Under the pieces are notes generated by a model. That model saw only the letters and a list, made by a program, of their open reading frames with translations, searched no databases and had not been told where the DNA came from. A program made the position numbers and the translations under genes. 64,000 bases of DNA from a bacterium M00.F.Ca.ET.205.01.1.1 (lineage in GTDB: Bacteria > Pseudomonadota > Alphaproteobacteria > Rhizobiales > Rhizobiaceae): the NCBI GenBank assembly GCA_004791255.1, contig SRUQ01000010.1:186001-250000 (forward strand). The letters are read 5' to 3'. This document shows positions 1 through 9,511 of this stretch, piece after piece. Position 1 is the stretch's first letter; each line of letters starts with the position of its first letter.

Positions 1-2897
1 TATTCCATGCCGGGCATGATTTTTCCAACCGTGCCCGATCTGTTGTACATCGGCGTGTTGATGGAGATGACCGGTGCCGTCTCGGTGACGCCGTAGCCTT
101 CGAGGATGCGCAGGCCGAATTTCTCCATATAGGTCTCGCGCGTCGAGGCCTTGACCGGTTCGGCGCCGGAAAAGCAGTAGCGGATCGAGCGAAAATCATA
201 GGGATGCGCTGTGCGCGCATAGCCGCCGAGGAAGGTGTCGGTGCCGAAGATGATCGTCGCGTTCGAGGCGTAGACCAATTCGGGAACGATGCGGTAGTGC
301 AGCGGCGAAGGATAGAAATAGACCGGGACGCCGGAAACCAGCGGCAGCACCGTACCCGCGGTCAGGCCAAAGGAATGGAAGATCGGCAGCACGTTGAACA
401 CCTTGTCGCCCGAGTGGAAGTCGATGCGCGAGGCGGCCTGTGCGGCATTGGCCAGGATGTTGCGGTGGGTCAGGACGACGCCCTTGGGCGTGCCTTCCGA
501 GCCTGAGGTAAACAACACCACCGCTGGGTCGGTGGCCTTGCGGGCAACCCGGGGCGTGCTCTTGCGCAACAGGCCAAGCAGCTTGTCCTTGAGGCCGATG
601 GTTGCACGCAGGTCGTCGAGCCAGACGATGTTGACCGACCGGCCGACCTCCTCGACCATCGCGCCGAGCTTGGCCTGCTCGACGAAGGCGCGCGAGGTCA
701 AAATGGTGGTCACCTGCGCCGCCTTGCAGGCGGACAGGATGTTGGCGGCGCCGGCGGTGAAGTTGATCATCGCCGGAACCTTGCCGGCGGACATGACGCC
801 GAGCAGCGTGGCGCAGGAGCCATTGGCGTTGGGCAGCATGATGCCCAGCGTGTCCTGTCCGGCATAGAGCGTCTCGAACTTCTCGCCGAGCACCGCGGCG
901 CCGGTGAGCAGCTTGCCGTAGCTCAGCGAGCCGGTGACCGGATCCTGCACGGCAAGTTGCTTCATGCCGCGCTCGTTTGCCGTTTCGATGACCCTTTCGA
1001 GCACGGTCTTGTCGATGTTCTGGGTCTGGAAGACCAAGTTGGACATGACCTGATAGAGGGCGGCGCCGGCGGCGGCACGCCGCTTGCGCCCCTTCAGCTC
1101 GTCCGAAACCTTCAGCTTCACCGGCGGCAATATGGTCACCTTGACCTTCGGGAACAGGCGGCGGCGCACATGCTGCGAGGTCAGCCGCGAGAACGGGCTC
1201 TTCTCCAGCCCGTCGATGCGGATCGGCACCACCATCGAGCCCGTCTTGTCGGCGACCATGGCGGCGCCGTCATAGACCTTCATCAGCCCGCCGGTGACGG
1301 TGATGCGGCCTTCCGGGAAGATGACCAGCGGATCGCCGTTCTGCACGATCTTGATCAGCGTGCGGGTCGACATCGGCTTGGACGGATTGAGCGGCAGGGC
1401 GCGGGTCAGTTTCAGGAACGGCTTCATCCACCAGGCCTGCGCGATGGTGTAGTCGATGGCGAAGACCGGTTCCTCATTGGTCAGCGTCAGCGCCAGCGGA
1501 CCATCGAGGAAGCTGACGTGGTTGAGCGCCAGGATGGGCGCCGGGCCGGCGGCCTTGAGATTGTCCAGGCCCTCGACTTCCAGGCGGTGGAAGGCGCGAA
1601 ACAGGATGGAAACGAAATCGCGGAAGGCGTTGGTCGGCAGATATTTCAGCATCAGCCAGGCGGCGACCGCATTGGCCGCTGCGAGCCCGAACAATATGCC
1701 TCCGGTGGAGACTTTTGTCTGGATCACGGCGACAACAATGCCGCCGACGGTCATGAAGCCGGCGTTGACGATGCTGACGGCGGCGACGACGCGGGCGCGG
1801 CGCGCTTCCGGCGACCAGGCCTGCACGGCGGCGAAGGTCGGCACCACGAGGAAGGCGCTGGAAATCGCCATGCCGGCGAGGTCGAGCGCGACACGAATCG
1901 TGTTCGGCCCGGCGAAGAAGGCGGCAAGCGTTTCAGCTCTCGGCGAAGGCTGCATGCTCCAGATGGTCCAGGCGAGGTCGAGGCCGAACAGCGCCAGCAG
2001 CGCCGTGCCGACCGGCGCGGGCAAGAGCACGATGCGTCCCTGCGACATCCAGGCGGCGATGGCCGAGCCAATGGCGATCGAGATGGCGAACACGGCGAGA
2101 TAGGCGGTGACCGCGATCTCGCCGCCGCCGAGCGAATCCTTGACCAGGGTCGGCAGGATCGACAGCACGATTGCGCCGATCAGCCAGAACCATGAGGTCA
2201 TCAATCCGGCGCGCCAGATGCGCGTGTCGGCGCGCAACCCGTTGACCTGCCGCCAGGTCGAGCGAAAGACGTTCCTGTCGATGACGAGGTCGGGCGCGGC
2301 GGAACCGGTGGAAGGAATATAGCGGCTGACGAACCAGCAGCTGACGGCGAGGATCATCATGATCGGCCCGAAGACCGAGACGCCGATGCCATCGGCCGAG
2401 ACGACGCCGCCGGCGATGGTACCGCCGAGGATGGCGGCAAAGGTCGCCGACTCGATCCAGGCATTGGCGCCGGGCAATTCCTTGCGTTCGAGATGATCGG
2501 GCAGGATGCCGTATTTGATCGGCCCGAACAGCGCCGAGATGATGCCGAACATCAAAAGCGCCGTCATCAGCACCGGGATCGAGGACAGCGCGATGCCGAC
2601 GACCGCGACGGCGGCAGCGCCGATTTCGGCGAACTTCAACCGCTTGGCGATGAGCGCCTTGTCGAAGCGGTCGGCGATTTCACCGCCGAGCGCCGACAGG
2701 AACAGGAAGGGCGCCATGAACACGGCTCCGGCCAAGGTGACCAGCGAGGCCGCCTGACCGGCTGCCAGCGTGAAAAGGATCAGGAACACCAGTGTGTTCT
2801 TGAGGAAATTGTCGTTGAAAGCGGACAGGAACTGCGTCCAGAAGAGAGGTGCAAAACGTCGCGACAGCATGAGATGCGTGTTCATGGCGATTTCCAT
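1..2897 (-). CDS. Acyl-[ACP]-phospholipid O-acyltransferase / acyl-ACP synthetase, three-domain Aas type (3' end outside window)
   Basis: Inner-membrane enzyme expected to re-acylate lysophospholipid, coupling a lysophospholipid flippase, an acyltransferase and an acyl-activating domain. Seen: an LplT-like MFS domain (about residues 1-420, starting with FWTQFLSAFNDNFLKN), a PlsC domain with the HX4D motif NHVSFLD near residue 460 and FPEGR at about 1310, then an AMP-binding domain with LFTSGSEGTPKG near residue 797. The frame is still open at base 1, so about 965 residues are present and the C-terminal part of the adenylating domain is missing. Start: ATG at 2897 or, in frame, ATG at 2885 (MNTHLMLS); no ribosome site decides between them. 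The domain order matches the fused Aas proteins of rhizobia. Confidence 0.9.
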   Translation of the reverse strand, partial: MEIAMNTHLMLSRRFAPLFWTQFLSAFNDNFLKNTLVFLILFTLAAGQAASLVTLAGAVFMAPFLFLSALGGEIADRFDKALIAKRLKFAEIGAAAVAVVGIALSSIPVLMTALLMFGIISALFGPIKYGILPDHLERKELPGANAWIESATFAAILGGTIAGGVVSADGIGVSVFGPIMMILAVSCWFVSRYIPSTGSAAPDLVIDRNVFRSTWRQVNGLRADTRIWRAGLMTSWFWLIGAIVLSILPTLVKDSLGGGEIAVTAYLAVFAISIAIGSAIAAWMSQGRIVLLPAPVGTALLALFGLDLAWTIWSMQPSPRAETLAAFFAGPNTIRVALDLAGMAISSAFLVVPTFAAVQAWSPEARRARVVAAVSIVNAGFMTVGGIVVAVIQTKVSTGGILFGLAAANAVAAWLMLKYLPTNAFRDFVSILFRAFHRLEVEGLDNLKAAGPAPILALNHVSFLDGPLALTLTNEEPVFAIDYTIAQAWWMKPFLKLTRALPLNPSKPMSTRTLIKIVQNGDPLVIFPEGRITVTGGLMKVYDGAAMVADKTGSMVVPIRIDGLEKSPFSRLTSQHVRRRLFPKVKVTILPPVKLKVSDELKGRKRRAAAGAALYQVMSNLVFQTQNIDKTVLERVIETANERGMKQLAVQDPVTGSLSYGKLLTGAAVLGEKFETLYAGQDTLGIMLPNANGSCATLLGVMSAGKVPAMINFTAGAANILSACKAAQVTTILTSRAFVEQAKLGAMVEEVGRSVNIVWLDDLRATIGLKDKLLGLLRKSTPRVARKATDPAVVLFTSGSEGTPKGVVLTHRNILANAAQAASRIDFHSGDKVFNVLPIFHSFGLTAGTVLPLVSGVPVYFYPSPLHYRIVPELVYASNATIIFGTDTFLGGYARTAHPYDFRSIRYCFSGAEPVKASTRETYMEKFGLRILEGYGVTETAPVISINTPMYNRSGTVGKIMPGME

Positions 2898-3372
2898 TTG
2901 GCGAGACCCATCCGGCACTATGCCGATGACCCCGCGGGTTGTGTGCGCTGTTTCAATCCCGGTGATAACAGCGAGCTGGTTAAACTTCCTTGCTGCGTTT
3001 GATCTTCTTGCATGGCTCCAGATCGGGGCGCTTTCCGGCCGCCGATGCGGCCAGCGTGATCTTTCGCGCTTTTTGAACGGTGTTCATATTCGTAAGATAG
3101 CAGTTTTTGAACGACGTTCAAGCGAAAAATGAACACTGTTCATAGGCCCGGACTCGCCGGTGAGCTTGGAACAAAATTCCCTTGTGATGGTCGCCCCCGT
3201 TGCGGCCTTTTAGAAAGACGCGCCAACCAAGCAGCAATATTGGGGCCGGCTGATGGCGCGTCCCAGCGTTCGAGAACCTTGCAGGTACAGCCTCGCGGGC
3301 AGAATGCCGCAAACCGCTGCAACCGTCTATTTCAGCAAGAGCCAATGTCGGCGCCTGCTGGTTCCTCTGGAA
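2898..3372. other. Gene-free interval between the Aas-type gene and iorB
   Basis: No frame here looks like a conserved protein; the short open frames have no recognisable motif and lie across the palindromes. The interval holds the promoter of the Aas-type gene and three clustered palindromes (separate entry). The 3' end of iorB lies at its right edge; I saw no convincing hairpin terminator. Confidence 0.6.
3074..3142. promoter_or_regulatory. Three TGAAC-N3-GTTCA palindromes, probable repressor operators
   Basis: Three perfect 13-bp inverted repeats lie at 3074-3086 (spacer GGT), 3108-3120 (spacer GAC) and 3130-3142 (spacer ACT). Each is TGAAC, three bases, GTTCA. Centre spacings are 34 and 22 bp. 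They lie 180-245 bp upstream of the Aas-type start. Short palindromes of this kind are typical of TetR/AcrR repressors; no TetR gene is adjacent, so the regulator is either encoded beyond the window or unlinked. Assignment to TetR is inference. Confidence 0.6.
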
Positions 3373-4953
3373 TTAGCGCGGAGTACCCTCGCCGAGCGTC
3401 GCCACCGTCTTCAGCGCGCCGTCGAGCATGTCGCCCTTCTCGTCCTTCAGCGCCGCCTCGCGCAGCCGCCTGATCCAGTCGGCCGCATCGTCACGACCCT
3501 TGACCAGGTCGAGCGCCGACAGGACGCGGTCGAATTTAGACTGGGCGCGGACATGGGTGTCGCTGTAGCCCTTGATCAGCCGGCGGCAGTTGAGGATCTC
3601 GACGGCCAGCGCATAGTCCAGCCGTACATGGCCGAGCGCCAGCGCGTACCAGCGCTCCAGATGCGCCATCTCGACCTTGTGGCGCAGCAGGTTGCGGCGC
3701 CAGCGGCGCAGGCCGCCGATGAACCACAGTGCGGCAAAGCCGGCAAAGCTGTCGGTGCGGATGCGGCGGCCACGGTTGATGCGGCGGTCGAGGAAGGCGG
3801 CAAGTTTCGGCCGGGTCTCGATGTAGCTGCCCAGCCCCGCCGGCAACGTGCCGCAGAACTCCTCGATGCGCGGATGGAAATACTCGGTCACCTGCAGGAT
3901 CGTGCCGTCCTTGACGCCGACCTCCTTGCGCACGCGCCGGTCGCGTGTCGAGCGCGTCTTGAGATCGGCGACGCGGATCATGTCATCGTAGCACAAGGCG
4001 TTGGCCAGATGTTTCGCGGCGGCGATCGACAGGGCATAGGCATGGCCGGCATCATCCAGCGCCACGGCCTTGTCCAGCCGGTCGAGATACTCGCCGCCAT
4101 AGGCGACATCCTGATAGTCGACGACCTTTCTCAGACCGCGAAGCGCCATGTCGCGCACCGCGAGGGGCATCAGGTCGATGCGGGCGGCCAGGGCCTGCCA
4201 GTCCTGCAGCAGGTTCTGCGGGCCGCTGACTTGTCCGGCGCCTGGGGCAGGCTCAGCAACGTTCGGCTCTGCCGGCTTTGGCGCCGGCCCCGCCGTGCCG
4301 CGTGCGCGATCATAGGCGGCGGTGAAGGCGGCGAGGCTGGCTTTGACGCCCCGGCCGCCCGAGCCAATCGCCTGCTCGTAGCTTTCGCGCGTGAACGGCA
4401 GGGCGCCGGAGCCGGCCAGCGCACCAAGCAAGCTGGCCGAGATCATCGAACCATTGTCGGCGGCGATCTTTTCCATATCGAAGGCGATGAAGCGCTTTGA
4501 TGCGGCCTCTGCCGTCGCATGCACCTTGGAGGACGAGGCCCGCCCGTCGCCCGGCTCGATCTTTTCCGACACGGCGGCGATGCGGTGCGAGGAGGTGATC
4601 AGCGTGGTGCGATCGGGCGTGACGAAGCCCCGGATGATGGCGCGGCCGGCTTCCATCAATTCGGCGGCAATCAGGATGTCGACGTCGCCTTGCGAAGGCG
4701 ACAAGGCAAAGACCGGCAAGCGGCCGGTGTCTCTGGCCATCTCGACATAATAGATGGTGGCGCCGGTGCGCTGGGCGACGCCGGCGACCGAGGTCGACTG
4801 CGCGACATAGCCATTGCGCTCGGCAACGTCGGTGATCCAGTCGGCGAGCACGCCGCCGCCCTGGCCGCCGACCGCCAGCACGGCAAGCTTGATGACCCGC
4901 TCGTTGTCAGTGGCGCCGGATTTCGGGCGCAGGGGCGAAGACTTGTCAAGCAT
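3373..4953 (-). CDS. iorB: Indolepyruvate oxidoreductase subunit beta (IorB type, with C-terminal extension)
   Basis: Gamma/beta-type subunit of a thiamine-diphosphate 2-oxoacid:acceptor oxidoreductase that makes an acyl-CoA from an aryl 2-oxo acid. Seen: AVGGQGGGVLADWI at residues 27-40 and SVAGVAQRTGAT, both typical of the POR gamma-like domain, followed by an extra C-terminal half of about 300 residues. IorB of archaea is only about 200 residues; the 526-residue form with this extension is the usual one in alphaproteobacteria. Its ATG (4953) overlaps the iorA stop by 8 bp, so translation is coupled. Given the neighbouring isatin-hydrolase-like gene, the true substrate may be isatinate instead of indolepyruvate (inference). 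Confidence 0.88.
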   Translation of the reverse strand: MLDKSSPLRPKSGATDNERVIKLAVLAVGGQGGGVLADWITDVAERNGYVAQSTSVAGVAQRTGATIYYVEMARDTGRLPVFALSPSQGDVDILIAAELMEAGRAIIRGFVTPDRTTLITSSHRIAAVSEKIEPGDGRASSSKVHATAEAASKRFIAFDMEKIAADNGSMISASLLGALAGSGALPFTRESYEQAIGSGGRGVKASLAAFTAAYDRARGTAGPAPKPAEPNVAEPAPGAGQVSGPQNLLQDWQALAARIDLMPLAVRDMALRGLRKVVDYQDVAYGGEYLDRLDKAVALDDAGHAYALSIAAAKHLANALCYDDMIRVADLKTRSTRDRRVRKEVGVKDGTILQVTEYFHPRIEEFCGTLPAGLGSYIETRPKLAAFLDRRINRGRRIRTDSFAGFAALWFIGGLRRWRRNLLRHKVEMAHLERWYALALGHVRLDYALAVEILNCRRLIKGYSDTHVRAQSKFDRVLSALDLVKGRDDAADWIRRLREAALKDEKGDMLDGALKTVATLGEGTPR

Positions 4954-7099
4954 CGGCGAACATCAACCTACGGCTCTCGCGGCGGCGCTGCATCAGGCCG
5001 ATCACGGCGCGGCGCGCGCTTTCCAAAAAACGGTCCCAGCGGCCGGGATTGTGGACGACATCGGCGCGGTAGAAGGATGGGCACAGCACGGCGGCGTCCG
5101 CCACCTCGCCGCAATTGCCGCAGCCAACGCAGTTCTGGTCGATCGATGCCACCGGATCGTCGCGCAGGGGATCGTCGAGCGACTTCACCGACAGCGACGG
5201 GCAGCCGGACAGCCGCATGCAGGCATGGTCGCCGGTGCAGATGTCCTCGTCGACGCCGAACTTCGGTTTTACCACCCGCTCGCCGCCCTTGATCGCCTTG
5301 TCGACCAGCGGCTTTTCGCGGCGCTGGCGGTTGAGCATGCATTCGGACGAAGCGACGATGACCTTCGGGCCCTTCTCGTCCGTCGTCAGCGCCTCGCGCA
5401 GCGTGTCCTGCATCTTACCGACATCATAGGTGCGGTCGATGTGGCGCAGCCATTTGACGCCCATGCCCTTCACCGCCTCGGTGATCGGATGTTTTGTGGA
5501 CTTGGTCCGGTTCGAGGCGCGCGACGACAAGATGTCCTGGCCGCCGGTGGCGGCCGAATAGAAATTGTCGACGATGACGATGACGCCGTCGTTCTTGTTG
5601 AACACCGCGTTGCCGATCGAAGAGGTCAGCCCGTTGTGCCAGAAGCCGCCATCACCGACGAAGGAGATCGACCGGCGCTTGGCATCGGGCGAATTGAAAG
5701 CCGAGGCCGAGGCCGGTCCCAGACCATAGCCCATGGTGGTGGCGCCGAGCTCGAAAGGCGGCATGATCGAGAACAAATGGCAGCCGATATCGGAGGCGAT
5801 GTGGTGTTTGCCGAGTTCCTGCTCGACCAGCTTGGTGGCGGCGAAGATCGGCCGCTCCGGGCAGCCGATGCAGAAGCCGGGCGGCCGGCCCGGCACGACA
5901 TTGATCAGGTCCGCTGTATCGACGCCGTCGCCGACCTTGTTGGGGGCGCGCACCTCGCCGGGCAAGAGATGCGGCGCCTCGGCGCGCAGGAAGGCGCCGA
6001 TGCCGTCGAGCATGACTTGGCCGGTGTATTCGCCGGCCATCGGCAGATACTCCTTGCCGACCAGCCTGGCGCCGCGCCCGGCTTTGTGCAGGATGGCGGC
6101 AAAGGCCTGTTCGATGTAGTTCGGCTGCCCCTCCTCGACGACGAGCACGGCCTGCTTGCCCTCGCAGAAGGACAGGAACTCGTCGTCGACCAGGGGATAG
6201 ACGGCGTTGAGCACGTAGAGCGGCACATCCGTCTCGCCATAGGTGTCGGCGAGGCCGAGCCGCTGCAGCGCGCGGATGACGGAATTGTACATGCCGCCCT
6301 GCATGACGATGCCGACCGAACCGTGGTCCGAGCCGAAGAATTCGTTGATCCGGTTCTTGCGGATGAAATCGACAGCCGCCGGCCAACGCTTGGCGACCTT
6401 CTCCTTCTCATGCAGGAAGGAAGCGGGCGGCAGCACGATGCGGCCGGTGTCGCGACGCGGCGCCGACAGCGCATCGGCCACCGTCATCGGCGGGCGCTTG
6501 TTGTCCTTGGCGATGAAGTGGCCATGCACATGGCAGCAGCGGATGCGCACCTGCAGCATGACAGGTGTGTTGGAGATTTCGGACAGCTCGAACCCATCCT
6601 CCACCGCCTTGACGATCGACGGCAAATTGGGGCGCGGGTCGAGCAGCCAGACCTGGCTCTTCATGGCAAAGGCGTGGCTGCGCTCCTGCATGATCGAGGA
6701 GCCTTCGCCATAATCCTCGCCGACGATGATCAGCGCGCCGCCGGTGACGCCGCCCGAGGCGAGATTGGCCAGCGCGTCGGAGGCGACATTGGTGCCGACA
6801 GTCGACTTGAAGGTGGCCGCGCCGCGGATCGGGTAGTGCACCGAGGCGGCAAGCATGGCGGTGGCGGTCGCTTCCGAGGCGCTGGCCTCGAAATGCACGC
6901 CGAGCTCGCCCAGAATGTCCTGCGCGTCGGCCAGCACGTCCATCAGATGGCTGATCGGCGCGCCCTGGTAGCCGCCGACATAGCCGACGCCGCATTGCAG
7001 CAGCGCCTTGGTGATGGCGAGGATGCCCTCGCCGGCGAATTCCTCGCCGGCGCCAAGCCTCAGTTTTTCGACTTCCTTGGCAAAAGACCGTTCGGCCAT
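4946..7099 (-). CDS. iorA: Indolepyruvate oxidoreductase subunit alpha (IorA type; TPP and ferredoxin domains)
   Basis: Catalytic subunit of the same 2-oxoacid oxidoreductase. Seen: a pyrimidine-binding domain in the N-terminal third (YVGGYQGAPISHLMD), a TPP pyrophosphate motif GDGGFWHNGL followed by VDNFYSAATGGQ near residues 480-515, and a C-terminal ferredoxin-like domain with cysteine clusters at DICTGDHACMRLSGCPS and CVGCGNC for Fe-S binding. The 717 residues match the family. It starts at ATG 7099 behind GGAGCAGAAAA. It is the fourth gene of a minus-strand operon headed by the isatin-hydrolase-like gene. The electron acceptor is not encoded nearby. Confidence 0.92.
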   Translation of the reverse strand: MAERSFAKEVEKLRLGAGEEFAGEGILAITKALLQCGVGYVGGYQGAPISHLMDVLADAQDILGELGVHFEASASEATATAMLAASVHYPIRGAATFKSTVGTNVASDALANLASGGVTGGALIIVGEDYGEGSSIMQERSHAFAMKSQVWLLDPRPNLPSIVKAVEDGFELSEISNTPVMLQVRIRCCHVHGHFIAKDNKRPPMTVADALSAPRRDTGRIVLPPASFLHEKEKVAKRWPAAVDFIRKNRINEFFGSDHGSVGIVMQGGMYNSVIRALQRLGLADTYGETDVPLYVLNAVYPLVDDEFLSFCEGKQAVLVVEEGQPNYIEQAFAAILHKAGRGARLVGKEYLPMAGEYTGQVMLDGIGAFLRAEAPHLLPGEVRAPNKVGDGVDTADLINVVPGRPPGFCIGCPERPIFAATKLVEQELGKHHIASDIGCHLFSIMPPFELGATTMGYGLGPASASAFNSPDAKRRSISFVGDGGFWHNGLTSSIGNAVFNKNDGVIVIVDNFYSAATGGQDILSSRASNRTKSTKHPITEAVKGMGVKWLRHIDRTYDVGKMQDTLREALTTDEKGPKVIVASSECMLNRQRREKPLVDKAIKGGERVVKPKFGVDEDICTGDHACMRLSGCPSLSVKSLDDPLRDDPVASIDQNCVGCGNCGEVADAAVLCPSFYRADVVHNPGRWDRFLESARRAVIGLMQRRRESRRLMFADA

Positions 7100-7159
7100 T
7101 TTTCTGCTCCTTCCGTTACCGCCCGGCCCGTAATTGCCTGGCCTTGGCGGCGCGTAGGT

Positions 7160-7642
7160 CTAGATGTCGTGCTTGCGAATGTTCTTCAGCATCTTCTGCA
7201 ATGTGGCGATCAGCGCCGCGTATTCGGCGTCGTCGACATCGTCGAACATCGCCTCGAAGGCGTCATGCATGCCGGGCCAGGCGCGCGCGAATTCGGCGCG
7301 GCCCTCGTCGGTCAGGAACACATGGCGGATGCGGCTGTCGGTGACGCCTTGCTCACGCCGCACAAAGCCTTGCCCTTCGAGCGTGTCGAGGGTGCGGCTC
7401 AAGGTCGACTGCTCGATGACCGTATAGACCGAGAGATCGTTGACGGTGACGCCGTCGGTGACCGAGAGCACGGCCAGCGTGCGGACCTGCGGGATGGTCA
7501 GGCCCTGCTTGCGGAAATCATCGCGCAGCGTGGCGTTGTAGCGGCCCATGATGCGGTTCATCAGATAGGGCGCGAATTGCTGCAGGCCGATCTGACCAAG
7601 GGTCGAAATGCGCTGGCGCTTCTCAGGAAGCTTCTGTTCCAT
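7160..7642 (-). CDS. MarR family transcriptional regulator (first of two)
   Basis: A 160-residue winged-helix repressor. Seen: the DNA-recognition part TIPQVRTLAVLSVTDGVTVNDLS, then STLSRTLDTLEGQGFVRREQ and a wing region with DSRIRHVFLTDEGR, the standard MarR layout. The start at ATG 7642 is set by a one-base TGATG overlap with the stop of the upstream flavoprotein gene; a longer frame upstream only shadows that gene. It lies inside the catabolic operon, so it probably senses an aromatic pathway metabolite and controls the TTYAAGCNTRAA sites of this island. Which of the two MarR proteins binds them cannot be told from sequence. Confidence 0.9.
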   Translation of the reverse strand: MEQKLPEKRQRISTLGQIGLQQFAPYLMNRIMGRYNATLRDDFRKQGLTIPQVRTLAVLSVTDGVTVNDLSVYTVIEQSTLSRTLDTLEGQGFVRREQGVTDSRIRHVFLTDEGRAEFARAWPGMHDAFEAMFDDVDDAEYAALIATLQKMLKNIRKHDI

Positions 7643-9213
7643 CACAGCTTCCCCGCCAAAAGGAAACCGGAGCCGCCGCCAAGGCCGGCGCCCGGATGGG
7701 TCGAAGCGCCGATATGGTAGAGGCCCTTGATGCCGGTCTGGTGGTTGCGGCTGGTCTTGAACGGCCGCCACAGGAAGGACTGGTCGATGGTCGAGGACCC
7801 GCCATAGGGATCGCCGCCGACCAGATTGATGTTCATCGCTTCGAGATCGGCCGGCGAATAGGCGCGTCGGGCAATCACGCTGTCCTTGAAGCCATCGATA
7901 TGGCTGGCGAGGACCGCCTCGGCGCGATCGGCATAGGCTTCGCGCAGTGCGTCGGTCCACTGGCCATCAACCGGCGCCGCGAGCTTGTCGGCGGCATCGC
8001 CTTTGATGTGGCGCGGCGCCTCGGGCAGTTGCAGCCACAGGATCGCCTTGCCCGGCGGGCAGCGCGACGGGTCGAGCGCGTGCGGCTGGCCGACGCAGAT
8101 GGTCGGCACTTCAGGCAGCATGCCGCGCGCCGCCTCGTTGCAGGCTTTGGAGACGCCGTCGAGCCCCGGCGTCAGGTGCAAAAGCGCGACCTTGTCCAGG
8201 CCCTCGCCGCGCCATGCCGGCGGCCTGTCGAGGGCGTAGTGGATCTGGAAATTGCCTTTGCCATAGCGGTATTTCCGCATCGCCTCGACATCATTCTTTG
8301 GAGCCTCGCTGCCGAGCAGCCGGCCATAAAGCTGCGTCGGCGTGACCGAGCAGATGACGCTCTTTTTGGCATGGACGACCTCGCCCGAGGCCAGCCGCAC
8401 ACCGGTCGCGCGGCCTCCAGTCTGAATGATCGAGGCGACGTCCGCCTCGGTGGAGATGACGCCGCCCCGCTCGGTGATCAGCGCCTCGAAGGCAGCAAGC
8501 AGGTTCTTCGCGCCACCCTTGACGATCGGCGCGCCGGCGGCCTCCAGCGCGAAGGCGATCACCTTGGCGATCTGGCCGGAGAACGCATCCTCCGGCCCAA
8601 GCCCGGCATGCAGCACCCAGGGCGCCCACAGCGCACGGACGGTCTCGGACTGGTAGCTGCTTTCGAGCCAGCTGCGCGCCGGCACCAAGGCTTCGCCGAG
8701 GAAGGCGGCGAGGCCGCGCGGGCCACGCCGCCAGGCATCGCCGGTCAGCAGCTTCGCCGTCGGATAGGACCAGAGTGCGCCACCGAGCAGACCGAACAGC
8801 AGGCCGGCATTGCGTTCGATGCCGCCGACATCTTCGGCGTGCCTGTCGCCCTCACCCGCCGCGATCCTGTTGAGTGCGGCGATGTTGGCGGCGCGGTCGG
8901 TGCTAAGCACTGCATGGCTGCCGTCGGGCAAGAGCACGCCGGTCGGCGTGGCGGTGTGGCAGAACTCCAGCCCGTGGCGGGCAAGGTCGCCGCCCAGTGC
9001 TGCAAAGGCCGGCGAGGTGATGAACAGCACGAAGGTCGTCGCCATCACATCATGGATGAAACCGGGCGCGGTGATCTCCTCGGTGCGCATGCAGCCGCCG
9101 ATGCGGTCGTTGCGTTCGAGGACGAGCACCTTGGCGCCCTTGCCGCCAAGCATCGCCGCGCAAACCAGCGCGTTGATGCCGCTGCCGACGATGATGTGAT
9201 CGGGCGCGGTCAT
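7642..9213 (-). CDS. NAD(P)/FAD-dependent oxidoreductase, phytoene-desaturase (CrtI)-like
   Basis: A 523-residue flavoprotein. Seen: FAD-binding motif IIVGSGINALVCAAMLGGKG at the N terminus with LERNDRIGG following, a central substrate domain, and a C-terminal FAD motif with GLYHIGASTHPGAGLGG. No carotenoid genes are present, so phytoene desaturation is unlikely; the family also holds amine and alcohol oxidases of unknown substrate. A paralogue of similar length sits on the other arm (10424-11998). Inference: the pair oxidises an indolic or dioxindole-type intermediate feeding the isatin hydrolase. The upstream gap to the cyclase gene is occupied by a repeat element. Confidence 0.85.
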   Translation of the reverse strand: MTAPDHIIVGSGINALVCAAMLGGKGAKVLVLERNDRIGGCMRTEEITAPGFIHDVMATTFVLFITSPAFAALGGDLARHGLEFCHTATPTGVLLPDGSHAVLSTDRAANIAALNRIAAGEGDRHAEDVGGIERNAGLLFGLLGGALWSYPTAKLLTGDAWRRGPRGLAAFLGEALVPARSWLESSYQSETVRALWAPWVLHAGLGPEDAFSGQIAKVIAFALEAAGAPIVKGGAKNLLAAFEALITERGGVISTEADVASIIQTGGRATGVRLASGEVVHAKKSVICSVTPTQLYGRLLGSEAPKNDVEAMRKYRYGKGNFQIHYALDRPPAWRGEGLDKVALLHLTPGLDGVSKACNEAARGMLPEVPTICVGQPHALDPSRCPPGKAILWLQLPEAPRHIKGDAADKLAAPVDGQWTDALREAYADRAEAVLASHIDGFKDSVIARRAYSPADLEAMNINLVGGDPYGGSSTIDQSFLWRPFKTSRNHQTGIKGLYHIGASTHPGAGLGGGSGFLLAGKL

Positions 9214-9254
9214 TGGGAAGTTCCTGCGGGCAGTGGGCAGGCTTGCGAGGTCAG

Positions 9255-9432
9255 CGCTCTACGGTGCCCCCCTCTGTCCTGCCGGACATCTCCCCCACTT
9301 GGGGGGAGATCGACTGTCATCTCGGCTTTCGCCAATTTACTACGTTGCAAGAAGGGAGCCGACGCGGAAGCTGCCAATCTCCCCCCAAATGGGGGAGATG
9401 TCCGGCAGGGCAGAGGGGGGCGCCGTAGAGCG
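9255..9432. repeat. 178-bp intergenic inverted-repeat element
   Basis: Two long arms of about 55 bp face each other: the left arm begins CGCTCTACGG and ends near CTTGGGGGGAGAT (about 9310), the right arm begins near ATCTCCCCCCAAATGGGG (about 9377) and ends CCGTAGAGCG at 9432. The arms share the words CCGGACATCTCCCCC and GGGGGAGATGTCCGG. The 65-bp middle is unrelated. Elements with this sequence style are abundant between genes in Mesorhizobium genomes (from memory). It lies within the operon between the cyclase and flavoprotein genes. Short open frames across it are artefacts of the repeat. Confidence 0.85.
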
Positions 9433-9511
9433 GTAGCGCCGCAAAACTGCCACCCCTCACCCATCATGACGACCTCGCCAATCCGCATGATCTTCTCCCG
9501 AAGACCTCGCC

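Noticed and set aside
957..2195. 412-codon open frame on the plus strand
   Set aside because: Antisense to the PlsC and MFS parts of the Aas-type gene.
4814..7720. 968-codon open frame on the plus strand
   Set aside because: It is antisense to iorA and the 3' part of iorB, with Arg/His/Asp-rich composition and no domain; high-GC codon bias creates such frames.
9213..9436. Short overlapping frames (67-71 codons) across the repeat
   Set aside because: They translate the inverted-repeat element and have no protein features.
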